Below are positions 45,313 through 54,717 of a DNA stretch of 64,000 nt, piece after piece. How positions within the stretch are numbered: position 1 is the stretch's first letter; each line of letters opens with the position of its first letter. The notes under the pieces are model-generated. The model was not told where the DNA came from and searched no databases. It was given only the letters and a program-made list of their open reading frames with translations. This DNA comes from Nostoc sp. CENA543 (GTDB taxonomy: Bacteria; Cyanobacteriota; Cyanobacteriia; Cyanobacteriales; Nostocaceae), in the NCBI RefSeq assembly GCF_002896875.1, contig NZ_CP023278.1, forward strand, positions 6,640,501-6,704,500, in the 5' to 3' direction. Both the position numbers and the translations under genes were made by a program.

Positions 45313-46659
45313 TCACAGGCATTCTTGAAAATATTTTCTATATAATTCACAGCGTGGTACGGCTTGATTATTTTGCCATTGAATCAGTCCCATACTGTAT
45401 AGTTGATATCCTAAAATTGAGTCTAATGCTACTGAGTGATTTGTGCTGATGACTTGCTTAAAAGCTGCTGAGAGTTTTTCATTGTCTCGAATAATTCCCA
45501 AGTGTCGGCGCAAATGTTGACTATAAATCCCGACATCACTAGGCGCATCCTGTAATAGTTGTGATAAGTTTACCCACTTCCCTGGTGATGATTGAGCGAG
45601 ATGATAAAAAGCTAACCTCACTAAATATGGATGTCCTCCCACCATTCCCATTAATTGCTGTACTAAGTTATCGTCCCAATCAAGTTGATGTCTTTGTGCT
45701 AAATCTTTAACTTGAGTGGGGGTAAACTCTGTTAATTCTATTGGTTCTCCGACGTTAAAAGGTGAATGATTGATATCTAAAGTCCCATAATTTTCTGTGG
45801 AATGTACTACGACTAGTCGTAGTCGTTTCCAAATATCTCTGTTGTTGGCTTCTTCATGACAGGTGCGGAGGATACCGAAAAAGCCTTGAGAAACTTCAGG
45901 ATAACTAAAAACTCTATCTACTTCATCACAAGCCAAGACTAGGGAAGTATCTATTTGCTGAAATATGTAGTCTTGCAAGTATGTTTTACAGCTGATTTTA
46001 CTACCGATCGCATGATTCCAAAAATCTGGAATGCGATCGCGGATATTTAACTCTAGGCTCATATATGCACAAAACCACCGCAAAAAGTCATCCAAGTTAC
46101 GATAATTTACTTCATCTATATCTCGAAAGTTTAAACGTACTGTCCGATAGCCATAGTTGCGCGCCTGCGCCAGAATTCTATCTAAGAGGGAAGTTTTACC
46201 CATTTGTCTGGGTGCTTTGATGCGGATGAGAGCAGCTTCTTGGGTGATCGCTTCATAGCAAAAAGACTCTATAGTATAACGCAGAGATTCTAGATAATAG
46301 CGTTCTATGTAAAGAGAAGAATTGAGAGGGACTGGATGATGGGGAAGTTCTAACCTGCGGGGTAGTGGTGATTTGCGCTTTTCTCTGGCGCGATTTAGAG
46401 CTTGACGAAAATTATTCTTACTAATAGGTTCGCCAATAATCTCTGTCAGTTTTTTCTATAACTTCGCACCCACATCATTTTGAATATATGTATTAGCCAA
46501 GTTTAATTCTCTGGCGATATCATCATATTTTTTCCCCTCCCAACTTCCTTTTAACACCTGCACTTCTATGTCAGTCAGATACTTTTGCGTAGCTTGAAAT
46601 ACGATGGTATCTACTAATTGTTTAATTTCCTCCCAAGGAATTTTTTCTTCGGAGTACAT
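45313..46659 (-). pseudogene. HTH (VMAP-type) - AAA_35 ATPase gene interrupted by one TAG codon
   Basis: A single continuous frame of 449 codons from the ATG at 46659 to the stop at 45313, broken only by TAG at 46456-46458. The first 67 residues form the helical HTH domain typical of vWA-MoxR-associated proteins (WEEIKQLVDTIVFQATQ, EVQVLKGSWEGKKYDDIARELN, then NDVGAKL). In the remembered family the next residue is Trp, so TGG to TAG is the likely lesion. Beyond the stop, KKLTEIIGEPISKNNFRQAL continues in frame to the ATPase P-loop QMGKTSLL and Walker B SLVLACDEVDRVF. The downstream part (from Met at 46203) lacks half its P-loop region if started there. Probably a recent pseudogene; read-through or a sequence error are alternatives. 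Confidence 0.8.
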
Positions 46660-46786
46660 AGGTAATATAGATAGAATAAATAATCACGATTTTACCCTAA
46701 TTTAAAAGCGATATAACCCAGACTCCTCTAAGAAGTAGGAAACCTAACCATCGCACCTTACTTTTCCCTACTTTTCCTTACTTTTC

Positions 46787-47137
46787 CAAAATTTGCGAAT
46801 CAACCAGAATATCGAAACAGACGATCGGGAGTTAGTGATGAGATTAGCACCACTGTATCAGGAAGACAGAGAGCGCGCTAGACAAGAAGGTTTACAACAA
46901 GGTTTACAACAAGGTTTACAGCAAGGTGTACAACAAGGCTTACAGCAAGGAGAACAACAGTTAATTTTGCGCTTATTAAATCGAAGGTTCGGAAACATCG
47001 ATTCATCACTAATTGCACAAATTCAACAATTATCAATAGAGCAGTTAGAAATATTAGGAGAAGAATTATTAGACTTTGCCACACTCGCCGATTTAGAACT
47101 CTGGTTAAGTCAACAACAAGACACCACAAATCAATAA
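46787..47137 (+). pseudogene. DUF4351 gene copy 1, C-terminal fragment
   Basis: Only the last about 115 codons of the family remain: NLRINQNIETDDRELVMRLAPLYQ, a QQGLQ repeat helix, and the DUF4351 end (LILRLLNRRFGNIDSS...LDFATLADLELWL). DNA similarity to copies 2 and 3 starts abruptly at about 46787 (aaaatttgcgaatcaacc); upstream sequence is unrelated. No start codon except an internal TTG. Its 3' end and the following spacer match copy 3 best. Confidence 0.8.
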
Positions 47138-47154
47138 ATTTAATATTAATTAAT

Positions 47155-48162
47155 ATGAGCGATCGCCCACCGTCATCTATTGATTTGGCAGGCGATCGCT
47201 TTGGTAAAATAGCATCAATTCGCCTTGCCCAAGCCAAAGGAATGACCAGATTCATCCATGACCAATTCTCCAAAGACTACCTAGAAGAACTACTAAAACC
47301 ATTCGGAACAGTCCAAGCACCAAGTCGAGTCGCAGCAGAAGTCAAAGAAATAGACGTATTATTCACACCAGTTCCCACACAAACAGCCAACTTAAACACC
47401 TTGGGAATATTAGGTAGAATGGCCATAACCCCAGCCATCTTTGAACCCTTTCGCAATCCCGCATCCATCGAAGAAATTAAAGATTGTCTATCAAAATCAT
47501 TAGAAGTAAACAAGGCAATTCAGCGAGAAGCAAATCGCAATAAAAGCAAAATATCAGACTCAGAAATTCCCCAACAATGGATACTCACACCCACCGCATA
47601 AGAAACAATCATTGCTGGTTTTGGTGCAGTTCTCAAATCAGATTGGGTAGAGGGAGTGTACTTTTTACCTGAATATTTCCGCACAGCCATAGTTGTAATT
47701 CATCAGTTACCATCTATTCCCGAAACACTATGGCTGAGAATCCTGGGACGTGGGAAAGTGCAGCAACGCGCAATTGATGAATTAACAGCACTACCAGCAA
47801 ATCACCCCTTTCAAAGAGTGACGCTAGAATTACTTTATAGCCTGCAACAAAATTTGCGAATCAACCAGAATATCGAAACAGATGATCGGGAGTTAGTGAT
47901 GAGATTAGCACCACTGTATCAGGAAGATAGAGAACGCGCTAGACAGGAAGGTTTACAACAAGGCTTACAGCAAGGAGAACAACAGCTAATTCTGCGGCTG
48001 TTAAATCGGCGTTTAGGAGAAATCGATATATCTTTAACCGAGCAAATTCAAGGATTATCTATTGAACAATTAGAATCTCTGGGAGAAGCATTATTAGATT
48101 TTGCCACAGTGGCAGATTTAGAAGTTTGGTTAAATCAACAACAATATGCAACCAATCGGTAA
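47155..48162 (+). pseudogene. DUF4351 gene copy 2, nonsense-interrupted
   Basis: One frame of 336 codons from the ATG at 47155 to 48162, interrupted by TAA at 47599-47601. In copy 3 the same codon is TCA (LTPTASE), so a single C-to-A change explains the break. The N-terminal part has EVKEIDVLFTP (nuclease-fold-like acidic strand), LGILGRMAITPAIFEPFRNPAS; the C-terminal part has VYFLPEYFRTAIVVIHQLPSIPETLWLRILGRGKVQQRAIDEL and DUF4351. Both halves are otherwise intact, implying recent inactivation. Confidence 0.85.
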
Positions 48163-48270
48163 ATTATTAACGGTGATAATTTGAGTTTAATCCATCAGCG
48201 ATCGCCTTTTGAATTAGCCAAGATTAAGTGATCGTGATCGCTCTTTTGAAATAAGTCGAGTTATTAGTGC

Positions 48271-48312
48271 GATCGCCCTCTATTATCTACTGATTTGGAG
48301 GGCGATCGCTTT
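48271..48312. repeat. HIP1 hairpin spacer between DUF4351 copies
   Basis: gcgatcgccctc pairs perfectly with gagggcgatcgc around about 16 nt. Equivalent HIP1 hairpins occur at the start of copy 2 (about 47159-47202) and after copy 3 (about 49303-49350), so the spacer is part of the duplicated unit. Confidence 0.65.
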
Positions 48313-49290
48313 GATAAAATAGCATCAATTATCCTTGCCCAAGCCAAAGGAATGACCAGATTCATCCATGACCAATTCTCCAAAGACTACCTAGAAGAAC
48401 TACTAAAACCATTCGGAACAGTTCAAGCACCAAGTCGAGTAGCAGCAGAAGTCAAAGAGATAGACGTATTATTCACACCCATTCCCACACAAACAGCCCA
48501 CTTAAACACCTTGGGAATATTAGGTAGAATGGCCACAACCCCAGCCATCTTTGAACCATTCCGCAACCCAGCATCAGTAGACGAAATTGGTGATTGTATC
48601 TCTAAGTTATTAGAAATCAAGAGCGCAATCCAACGAGAAGCAAAGCGCAATAAAATTAAAATACCAGACACAGAAATTCCCCAACTGTGGATACTCACAC
48701 CCACCGCATCAGAAAACATCATATCCGGTTATGGTGGACAGGAAAAAGTAGACTGGGGAGATGGAGTGTACTTTTTACCCAAACATTTCCGCACAGCCAT
48801 AGTTGTAATTCATCAGTTACCATCTATTCCCGAAACACTATGGCTGAGAATACTAGGACGTGGTAAAGTCCAGCAGCGAGCGATTGACGAATTAGTCGCG
48901 CTCCCAAGCACTCACCCATTCCAAAGAGTGACGCTAGAATTACTTTATAGTCTGCAACAAAATTTGCGAATCAATCAAAATATCGAAATAGAAGATAGGG
49001 AGTTAGTGATGAGATTAGCACCACTGTACCAAGAAGACAGAGAACGAGCTAGACAGGAAGGTTTGCAACAAGGTTTGCAACAAGGTTTGCAACAAGGAGA
49101 ACAACAGTTAATTTTGCGCTTATTAAATAGAAGACTGGGAAACATCGATTCATCTCTCATTGAACGAATTCAACAATTATCAATAGAGCAGTTAGAAATA
49201 TTAGGAGAAGCACTATTAGATTTTGTCACAGTCGCAGATTTAGAACTCTGGTTAAGCCAACAACAAAACACTACAAATCAAGAAATTTAA
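48295..49290 (+). CDS. DUF4351 protein, intact copy 3 (PD-(D/E)XK-like family)
   Basis: A 331-residue soluble protein of a family abundant in cyanobacteria and often mislabelled flagellar assembly protein H. AKGMTRFIHDQFSKDYLEELLKPFG leads into AAEVKEIDVLFTPIP, whose E and D suggest a restriction-endonuclease-like core, unproved. A LQQG repeat helix (about 250-270) precedes the C-terminal DUF4351 (ILRLLNRRLGNIDSS...DFVTVADLELWL). The start is uncertain: the position equivalent to copy 2's ATG is lost and followed by TGA, leaving TTG at 48295 or ATG at 48352. Upstream and downstream HIP1 hairpins bound the unit. Confidence 0.8.
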   Translation: MEGDRFDKIASIILAQAKGMTRFIHDQFSKDYLEELLKPFGTVQAPSRVAAEVKEIDVLFTPIPTQTAHLNTLGILGRMATTPAIFEPFRNPASVDEIGDCISKLLEIKSAIQREAKRNKIKIPDTEIPQLWILTPTASENIISGYGGQEKVDWGDGVYFLPKHFRTAIVVIHQLPSIPETLWLRILGRGKVQQRAIDELVALPSTHPFQRVTLELLYSLQQNLRINQNIEIEDRELVMRLAPLYQEDRERARQEGLQQGLQQGLQQGEQQLILRLLNRRLGNIDSSLIERIQQLSIEQLEILGEALLDFVTVADLELWLSQQQNTTNQEI

Positions 49291-49455
49291 TCATAATTAG
49301 AATGAGCGATCGCCTACTGTTCTCTCTAATAATTTCAGCAGGCGATCGCTCTCAATGTCATCGCACATTAAAGTAATATAGATTTTAATGCAACCATAGT
49401 ATTGGGACTAATAAACTTTCTGTTGTAACTTTGGTTTTAGTTAGCTTTTAGTGAA

Positions 49456-50448
49456 ATGTTAAATTTGGTTTTTGCAAACTTAATGAGTGGCAATCTGGAT
49501 AGTGTCTGGCGGATTCTGAACAGCTTCAACCGTGACGATCTTAGCTACACTGACCTGAGCAAGACTATTCTGAGTGGCGCAAACCTGAAAGGTGTTAACC
49601 TGAGTGGTGCTAACCTCAGCCACACCGACCTTAGTTGTGCCGACCTGAGCGATACTAACCTAAGTGGAGCTGACCTGAACCATGCCGATCTCACTAAAGC
49701 CAATCTGTGCGGTGCTAATCTGAGCGGTGCTAACTTGAGCCATGCTCATCTAGGTCTGGCTAAATTGCAAGGTGCTAATCTGATTAATGCCAATCTTAGA
49801 GGTAGCAAATTGACCCACACTGATTTGAGTAGTGCAAACCTAAGTAATAGCAATCTGAATGATGCCAACCTCTGCGGTGCTGTTATTAATGAGAGAACGA
49901 TAATTAGTAATAAATGGCGGTTAGTCTGGGAAATTGTTAGTCAATCATCTAAGTTTCGAGACTTGCGTGGTGTTGACCTGACTGATGCTTACCTCAGCGA
50001 AGCTGACTTGAGCGATGCTGATCTTAGCGGCGCAAATCTCACTAGTGCCGACCTGATTGAAGCCAACCTCAGCAATGCTAACTTAAGCGGTACTAATCTC
50101 TACCGTGCTGACATTTTTAATACCAACCTCAGCAATGCTAACTTAAGCGGTGCAAATCTTTACCATGCTGACTTAGTTGATGCTAACTTGACTATGGCTA
50201 ACCTGAGCAATAGCAACATGAGCGAAGCTGTTGTGATTGAAGCCAATTTGAGTGGTGCGGATCTAAGTGGTGCAAATCTGAGCCGTGCTAACCTAAGCGG
50301 TGCTAGATTAGACGATGCCAACCTGAACAATGCTATTGTTGTGAACACCTTATTTGTGAACTCTGTAGGTCTCACAGATGATGGGGAATATGATCTAAAG
50401 CAACGAGGTGCTATTTTTCAGTACCCTGAAGTTCTCCGTCCACGTTAG
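49456..50448 (+). CDS. Long pentapeptide repeat protein
   Basis: A 330-residue protein, nearly all A(D/N)LS(G/N/H) pentapeptides in two blocks (about residues 30-140 and 170-300) separated by a short non-repeat segment (INERTIISNKWRLVWEIVSQSSKFRD), then a C-terminal tail VGLTDDGEYDLKQRGAIFQYP. Predicts two right-handed quadrilateral beta-helices joined by a linker. No signal peptide. Function unknown; similar proteins in the window at 22571-23074 share the LKQRGA/LQLRGA ending. The TAG stop is the first triplet of a MITE-like element. Confidence 0.9.
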   Translation: MLNLVFANLMSGNLDSVWRILNSFNRDDLSYTDLSKTILSGANLKGVNLSGANLSHTDLSCADLSDTNLSGADLNHADLTKANLCGANLSGANLSHAHLGLAKLQGANLINANLRGSKLTHTDLSSANLSNSNLNDANLCGAVINERTIISNKWRLVWEIVSQSSKFRDLRGVDLTDAYLSEADLSDADLSGANLTSADLIEANLSNANLSGTNLYRADIFNTNLSNANLSGANLYHADLVDANLTMANLSNSNMSEAVVIEANLSGADLSGANLSRANLSGARLDDANLNNAIVVNTLFVNSVGLTDDGEYDLKQRGAIFQYPEVLRPR

Positions 50449-50564
50449 GGACTTCCCTTCCAACTAAAAAATATACTATCGCTGTGTAGGCAGGGGAGCA
50501 AGGGGAAAAATAAAAATATCGGCTCTTGGAAATTAGATAATTTCCTTTCTAGAAGTCCCTTAAG
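50446..50564. mobile_element. MITE-like element copy B, overlapping the pentapeptide gene stop codon
   Basis: 119 bp with ends tagggacttcc and agaagtcccttaag. It aligns full length with the complement of copy A (32173-32297): shared CCAACT-AAAAAATATA, GCAGGG-rich centre, AAATTxGATAATT and the outer repeats. Its first triplet TAG (50446-50448) is the stop codon of the upstream gene. Confidence 0.75.
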
Positions 50565-50647
50565 TCCTTACGTTGAGAAGTTATCCCAAATGGAGACAGA
50601 TAGTGTTGTTTCAAGATTCTAGAATAGGCTATGAATCTAGACCTTTA

Positions 50648-50686
50648 ATCCAAAATCCAAAATCCAAAATCCAAAATTGGTATTAG
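50648..50686. repeat. ATCCAAA tandem repeats
   Basis: Four to five ATCCAAA units ending in ATTGGTAT. The block and about 70 bp before it resemble 62640-62731, so they belong to one dispersed repeat. Confidence 0.7.
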
Positions 50687-50692
50687 ACTGTG

Positions 50693-51676
50693 TTAGCCCA
50701 ATCCCAATTCTCGTTTGAGCAAATTAATAGAATTAGTCCCGATGTAATTTTCTACTTTAATCAATTTGGGTGGACGAATAATATCTTCAGATGCTGCGTG
50801 GACGGCTGTTTGTACAATGGTAAAACAAGCTTGATCGCAAATAATTACTTCGGCTCGTTTCACAATTGCCTGCAATTTATAATTATCCTGTGGTTGGGCA
50901 GTCATAATGAGTAAATCATCACCACGCAAACCATGTAAAATAACTTCTGCTTGATGTCCAATTCCTGAACTTAGGCTGACTATCCCTACACACTGGTCTT
51001 TAGGTAAATTCTTCAGGAAATTAATCTCTTTACTGTAGTCATAGATATCTAGAGGAATCACCCGCACAGATTTAGGTGCAGCGATCGCTTCCACATCGTT
51101 GATAAAATAGCGGCTAGTCACTACTGTGGCTGAAGTAGTTTTATCGAGGATGGCGGCTAATTCATTGATGGCTACTATCTGCACTGGTATTTCTAGATAC
51201 TCTTCCAATTCATAGGCCATTAATTCCCCTACGCCCAAATCTTCTGAAGGGGCTGCTACTAATACCCGCGCACTACAACGCAAACGCCAGTCAATTTCCG
51301 CTAAGAATATCTCTCTTGCTTGATTGAGTGAATATCCTTCGCTAATGAGTTCATCTAGGGCTTTTTGCAAGATTTTTGCTGCTTCAGGATATTTTTGGGA
51401 TATTGGTGATTGTAGCTTGCTTCCACCTTCATGACCTTGAGCGCGCACGTAAATTCCTGAACCAGCTAGACTTTCGACAAAGCCATCTTCTTCTAGCTGA
51501 CGGTAAACTTTACTGATAGTATTGCGATGTAACCCAGTTTGCATTGCTAAAGCCCGTGTGCTGGGTAACTTGTAACCTGGTGAATATTGTCGAGAAGCGA
51601 TCGCAAACCGCATTTGATTAAATAGCTGGGTTGATGCGGGAATATCACTATCTGGCTGAATACGGAATTGAATCAT
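50693..51676 (-). CDS. GntR-family transcriptional regulator
   Basis: A regulator of 327 residues from the ATG at 51676, chosen because AGGAGG lies 7 nt upstream; the frame extends to 51700. The N-terminal winged helix has PASTQLFNQMRFAIASRQYSPGYKLPSTRALAMQTGLHRNTISKVYRQLEEDGFVE, a typical GntR DNA-binding pattern. The rest (about 85-327) is an unusual C-terminal region without the aminotransferase domain of MocR proteins; it contains strands such as VLVAAPSEDLGVGELMAYEL and VQIVAINELAAIL that could form a ligand-binding fold. Divergent from a dienelactone hydrolase gene after a 205-bp gap, which it might regulate. Confidence 0.85.
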   Translation of the reverse strand: MIQFRIQPDSDIPASTQLFNQMRFAIASRQYSPGYKLPSTRALAMQTGLHRNTISKVYRQLEEDGFVESLAGSGIYVRAQGHEGGSKLQSPISQKYPEAAKILQKALDELISEGYSLNQAREIFLAEIDWRLRCSARVLVAAPSEDLGVGELMAYELEEYLEIPVQIVAINELAAILDKTTSATVVTSRYFINDVEAIAAPKSVRVIPLDIYDYSKEINFLKNLPKDQCVGIVSLSSGIGHQAEVILHGLRGDDLLIMTAQPQDNYKLQAIVKRAEVIICDQACFTIVQTAVHAASEDIIRPPKLIKVENYIGTNSINLLKRELGLG

Positions 51677-51881
51677 CACCCAACCTCCTGAGCAATTCAA
51701 AATAAAGAAAACTAGGGGAACTACAAATTTTGGTTATCTTACATGGAAGATTTTTCTTGGGTAAATTTTTTATGTATAAGTATTTCGTATGGGAGATTTG
51801 AGGAAAAATCACCCAAACATACTGGCATAGTTATATCAAATAATCACAAAGCTTTATCAGGTTGCATGGGTAAAAATTATT

Positions 51882-52631
51882 ATGACTGAGCTAGCGTTAG
51901 ATACTCAAAGGGTGGAGATTCCCCACAATAGTTTACAAATCTCTGCATATTTAGCCCAACCCCAAGCACCAGGTTCTTACCCAGGAGTCATAGTTTTACA
52001 AGAGATTTTTGGTGTCAATGAGCATATTCGGGATGTTACAGAACGCATCGCTAAATTAGGATATGTGGCGATCGCACCTGCACTATTTGAACGCATCGCC
52101 CCTGGCTTTGAAACCGGTTACACCCCCGCAGATATCGAAATCGGTAGAAAATACGCTTGGGAACAAACCACCGCATCAGAATTATTAAGCGATATTCAAG
52201 CCGCTATTGACTACCTCAAAACCTTACCAACAGTCAAGAAAGATGGCTGTGGTTGTGTTGGTTTTTGTTTTGGTGGTCATGTAGCATATCTTGCTGCTAC
52301 TCTCCCAAATATTACAGCCACAGCTTCATTCTATGGGGCGCGGATTCCCACTGCTACACCAGGAGGCGGCGCACCTACCCTTACCCGCACAGCAGAAATC
52401 CTAGGCACAATCTATACATTTTTTGGCGAAGCAGATGCGAGTATTCCCCCAGCACACATCGACGAAATTACAACAGAGTTAGAAAAATACAACATTTCCC
52501 ATCGTGTGTTCCGCTACGATGGAGCTGACCACGGATTTTTCTGTGACCGTCGCGCCAGTTATAATCCTCAAGCAGCAGCCGCAGCTTGGGAACAAGTACA
52601 GCAATTGTTTGGGACTGTGCTGGCTAAGTGA
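51882..52631 (+). CDS. Dienelactone hydrolase family protein
   Basis: A 249-residue alpha/beta hydrolase. The nucleophile is Cys in GCVGFCFGGHVA (about residues 124-135), as in true dienelactone hydrolases, with acid Asp in FFGEADASIP and His in DGADHGFFCD. The N-terminal YPGVIVLQEIFGVNEHIRDV contains the substrate-pocket Glu. Length matches the family. Cytoplasmic. In cyanobacteria the substrate is not established. Divergent from the GntR regulator. Confidence 0.93.
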   Translation: MTELALDTQRVEIPHNSLQISAYLAQPQAPGSYPGVIVLQEIFGVNEHIRDVTERIAKLGYVAIAPALFERIAPGFETGYTPADIEIGRKYAWEQTTASELLSDIQAAIDYLKTLPTVKKDGCGCVGFCFGGHVAYLAATLPNITATASFYGARIPTATPGGGAPTLTRTAEILGTIYTFFGEADASIPPAHIDEITTELEKYNISHRVFRYDGADHGFFCDRRASYNPQAAAAAWEQVQQLFGTVLAK

Positions 52632-52797
52632 GGGCTACTGTTAATTTGTGATTTACAGCAGGAAACAGGCTCAAAAGTATCTAGTTTTCTTCTGAAACTT
52701 TGTACCTAATTTAGCTGAAATCTGCTGTAATTAAAAACTACGAATTACAAAACCCCTTGGTCTTAAATCAAATAAAAATAATTTATTGTCAATTGTC

Positions 52798-53700
52798 ATG
52801 AACTCCGAATCGAAACTTACTCAAAAAGCCAACTCGTCTTTTACAATGGACGATTTCGCCAAAGCATTAGAAAAACACGACTACCAGTTTCAAAAAGGTC
52901 AAGTTGTTCACGGTAAGGTATTTCAACTTGATCCTGATGGGGCGTATGTCGATATTGGCGGTAAATCGTCAGCTTATATCCCCCGTGATGAGGCTTCTTT
53001 GAGAAGTGTGACCGATTTATCGGAGGTATTGCCTTTACATGAAGAATTAGAGTTTTTGATTATCCGTGAACAGGATGCAGAAGGTCAAGTAACTCTCTCT
53101 CGCAAACAGTTAGAAATTCAGCACATCTGGGAAAAACTAGTAAATATGCAAGAAGCTTCTCAGACGGTGCAAGTTAGGGTGACAGGAGTGAATAAAGGCG
53201 GTGTCACCGTCGATTTACAATCAATCCGAGGGTTCATTCCGCGATCGCACTTGACAGAACGTGATAATTTAGAAGCACTCAAAGGTCAAAGTCTCACGGT
53301 TGGTTTTTTAGAAGTAGACAAGAATAACAAAAAACTAATTCTTTCTCAACGTTTAGCAACTCGTTCTAGTAACTTTAACTTATTAGAAGTTGGTCAGTTA
53401 GTAGAAGGTAAAGTTACAGGAATTAAACCTTTTGGTGTGTTCGTTGATATAGACGGGATGAGTGCTTTATTGCATATCAAACAAGTCAGCCAAAGATTTA
53501 TTGAATCCCTAGAAAAAGTCTTCCAAGTAGGTCAACAAATTAAAGCTGTAATTATTGACTTGGATGAAGGGAAAGGTCGGATTGCTATTTCTACCAGAGT
53601 GTTAGAAAACTTCCCTGGTGAAGTGGTAGAAAACTTAGAAGAAGTGATGAGTTCAGCAGAAGCACGCGCTCATCGTGCTGCTAATAAATCGGCTGAATAA
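52798..53700 (+). CDS. rps1: 30S ribosomal protein S1-like protein (three S1 domains)
   Basis: A 300-residue RNA-binding protein from the ATG at 52798; a TTG four codons earlier is also open. Three S1 OB-fold domains: GQVVHGKVFQLDPDGAYVDIGGKSSAYIPRDE, then VRVTGVNKGGVTVDLQSIRGFIPRSHL, then GQLVEGKVTGIKPFGVFVDIDGMSALLHIKQVS. A short acidic/alanine C-terminal tail follows. Cyanobacteria carry short S1 proteins instead of the six-domain E. coli type, and more than one paralogue; this looks like the shorter type (often rps1b), which is an inference. A HIP1-based hairpin with T-run ends the gene. Confidence 0.88.
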   Translation: MNSESKLTQKANSSFTMDDFAKALEKHDYQFQKGQVVHGKVFQLDPDGAYVDIGGKSSAYIPRDEASLRSVTDLSEVLPLHEELEFLIIREQDAEGQVTLSRKQLEIQHIWEKLVNMQEASQTVQVRVTGVNKGGVTVDLQSIRGFIPRSHLTERDNLEALKGQSLTVGFLEVDKNNKKLILSQRLATRSSNFNLLEVGQLVEGKVTGIKPFGVFVDIDGMSALLHIKQVSQRFIESLEKVFQVGQQIKAVIIDLDEGKGRIAISTRVLENFPGEVVENLEEVMSSAEARAHRAANKSAE

Positions 53701-53717
53701 GTTGTCTTGAATTTAGT

Positions 53718-53765
53718 GCGATCGCTTTTTTTATGCAATGATAAAGAGAGCGATCGCTTTTTTAT
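53718..53765 (+). terminator. HIP1-based terminator after rps1
   Basis: gcgatcgctttttttat (53718-53734) pairs with 53741-53757 (two mismatches), each arm carrying HIP1, followed by six T. It sits between convergent rps1 and vapC and may serve both. Confidence 0.65.
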
Positions 53766-54220
53766 ATTAATGGTAATGGTGGAAACTCAAAATCGTTAAA
53801 TAAGCAAATATTGTGATGAGAATTGTTTAAAGCTTTTACTAATTTCGCATCGAGAGTTAATAGAATCGCACCGACTTGTACAGAAAGAGCAACATAACAG
53901 GCATCGTAAGCAGAGATGTTATGATTGAGAGCGATCGTCACTGCATCCGCCATCAAATCAGCAGTCGAGACAACACGCAAGGGAAAGTTTTTCAGCGTTG
54001 CTAAATCTACTTGAACTTCAGCCGCAGTGTACATTTTTGCGCGAACATACTTCCACATAACATTGGCAGACTCTATATAAAACAAGTCTGGTACAAAAAT
54101 TTCAGTCTGTGGATTAGCAAGATGACCGAATAGTTGATTAACTTTAGTAGTTAATGGGTCAGCAATAAAATACTTGATGCACACACTGGTATCTACAACG
54201 CATCTCAGGGGAGTGTTCAT
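53762..54220 (-). CDS. PIN-domain toxin (VapC-like)
   Basis: A 152-residue PIN ribonuclease, the toxin of a type II pair. Acidic active-site residues: D10 in CVVDTSVCIKYF, E50 in LFYIESANVMWK, D106 in ISAYDACYVALS and D124 in LLTLDAKL. These match the four-acid PIN pattern. It starts 4 bp inside the upstream antitoxin gene, a classic coupled arrangement. Expected activity: cleavage of specific RNAs when the antitoxin is lost; the target is unknown. Confidence 0.92.
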   Translation of the reverse strand: MNTPLRCVVDTSVCIKYFIADPLTTKVNQLFGHLANPQTEIFVPDLFYIESANVMWKYVRAKMYTAAEVQVDLATLKNFPLRVVSTADLMADAVTIALNHNISAYDACYVALSVQVGAILLTLDAKLVKALNNSHHNICLFNDFEFPPLPLI

Positions 54221-54477
54221 CTATTCCGGTCTTCTCGAAGTAGTTCGGTACTATCAGGTAATCCAAAGTCTGCTGGATTTAAGCGACGACGGTTGCGGCT
54301 ACTTTCTTCCAAAATTTTGAGTACGTTTTTTCGTTTTTCTTCGTCTTTTGGCTGTGTGTTTACCTGCAAACCCTTCTGCAAGACTGTAATAGCTTGAGCT
54401 TCAATTGAGCTATTTTCAGCGTTAGCTAACTCTTGCAACTGTGCGTATAAATCATCAGGTATGTTTAGGGTAGCCAT
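54217..54477 (-). CDS. Antitoxin of the PIN-toxin pair (VapB-like)
   Basis: An 86-residue protein from the ATG at 54477, with GGGAGGT 7 nt upstream; the frame continues to 54492 through the ribosome-binding site. N-terminal MATLNIPDDLYAQLQELANAENSSIEAQAITVLQKGL is a ribbon-helix-helix type DNA-binding fold. The C-terminal charged tail (KRKNVLKILEESSRNRRRLNPADFGLPDS) fits a toxin-wrapping segment. Overlaps the toxin gene by 4 bp. Probably binds its own promoter together with the toxin. Confidence 0.88.
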   Translation of the reverse strand: MATLNIPDDLYAQLQELANAENSSIEAQAITVLQKGLQVNTQPKDEEKRKNVLKILEESSRNRRRLNPADFGLPDSTELLREDRNR

Positions 54478-54717
54478 TGCTTGACCTCCCAAGAGAATTT
54501 ATTGCTAATGGTAGCACGATTGATCTGAGGGGAAGAGGTACGAGGCAATTACTTTCATTTGCTAAGATTTTTACTTCAATTTTTCTATAAATAATCTTGC
54601 ATGATAGCTAGAAATATATCAATCTAGTCTCTCCATCAAAAATTAGTATTTTTGCCGATGCTGTTGTTAGTTTCAAAGGTTGAAGCTTAGAAAAACAATT
54701 GTTAACTTTAGAAACCT

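Noticed and set aside
48295-49290. Naming the DUF4351 proteins flagellar assembly protein H
   Set aside because: A common database label, but there is no flagellar similarity visible and cyanobacteria lack flagella.
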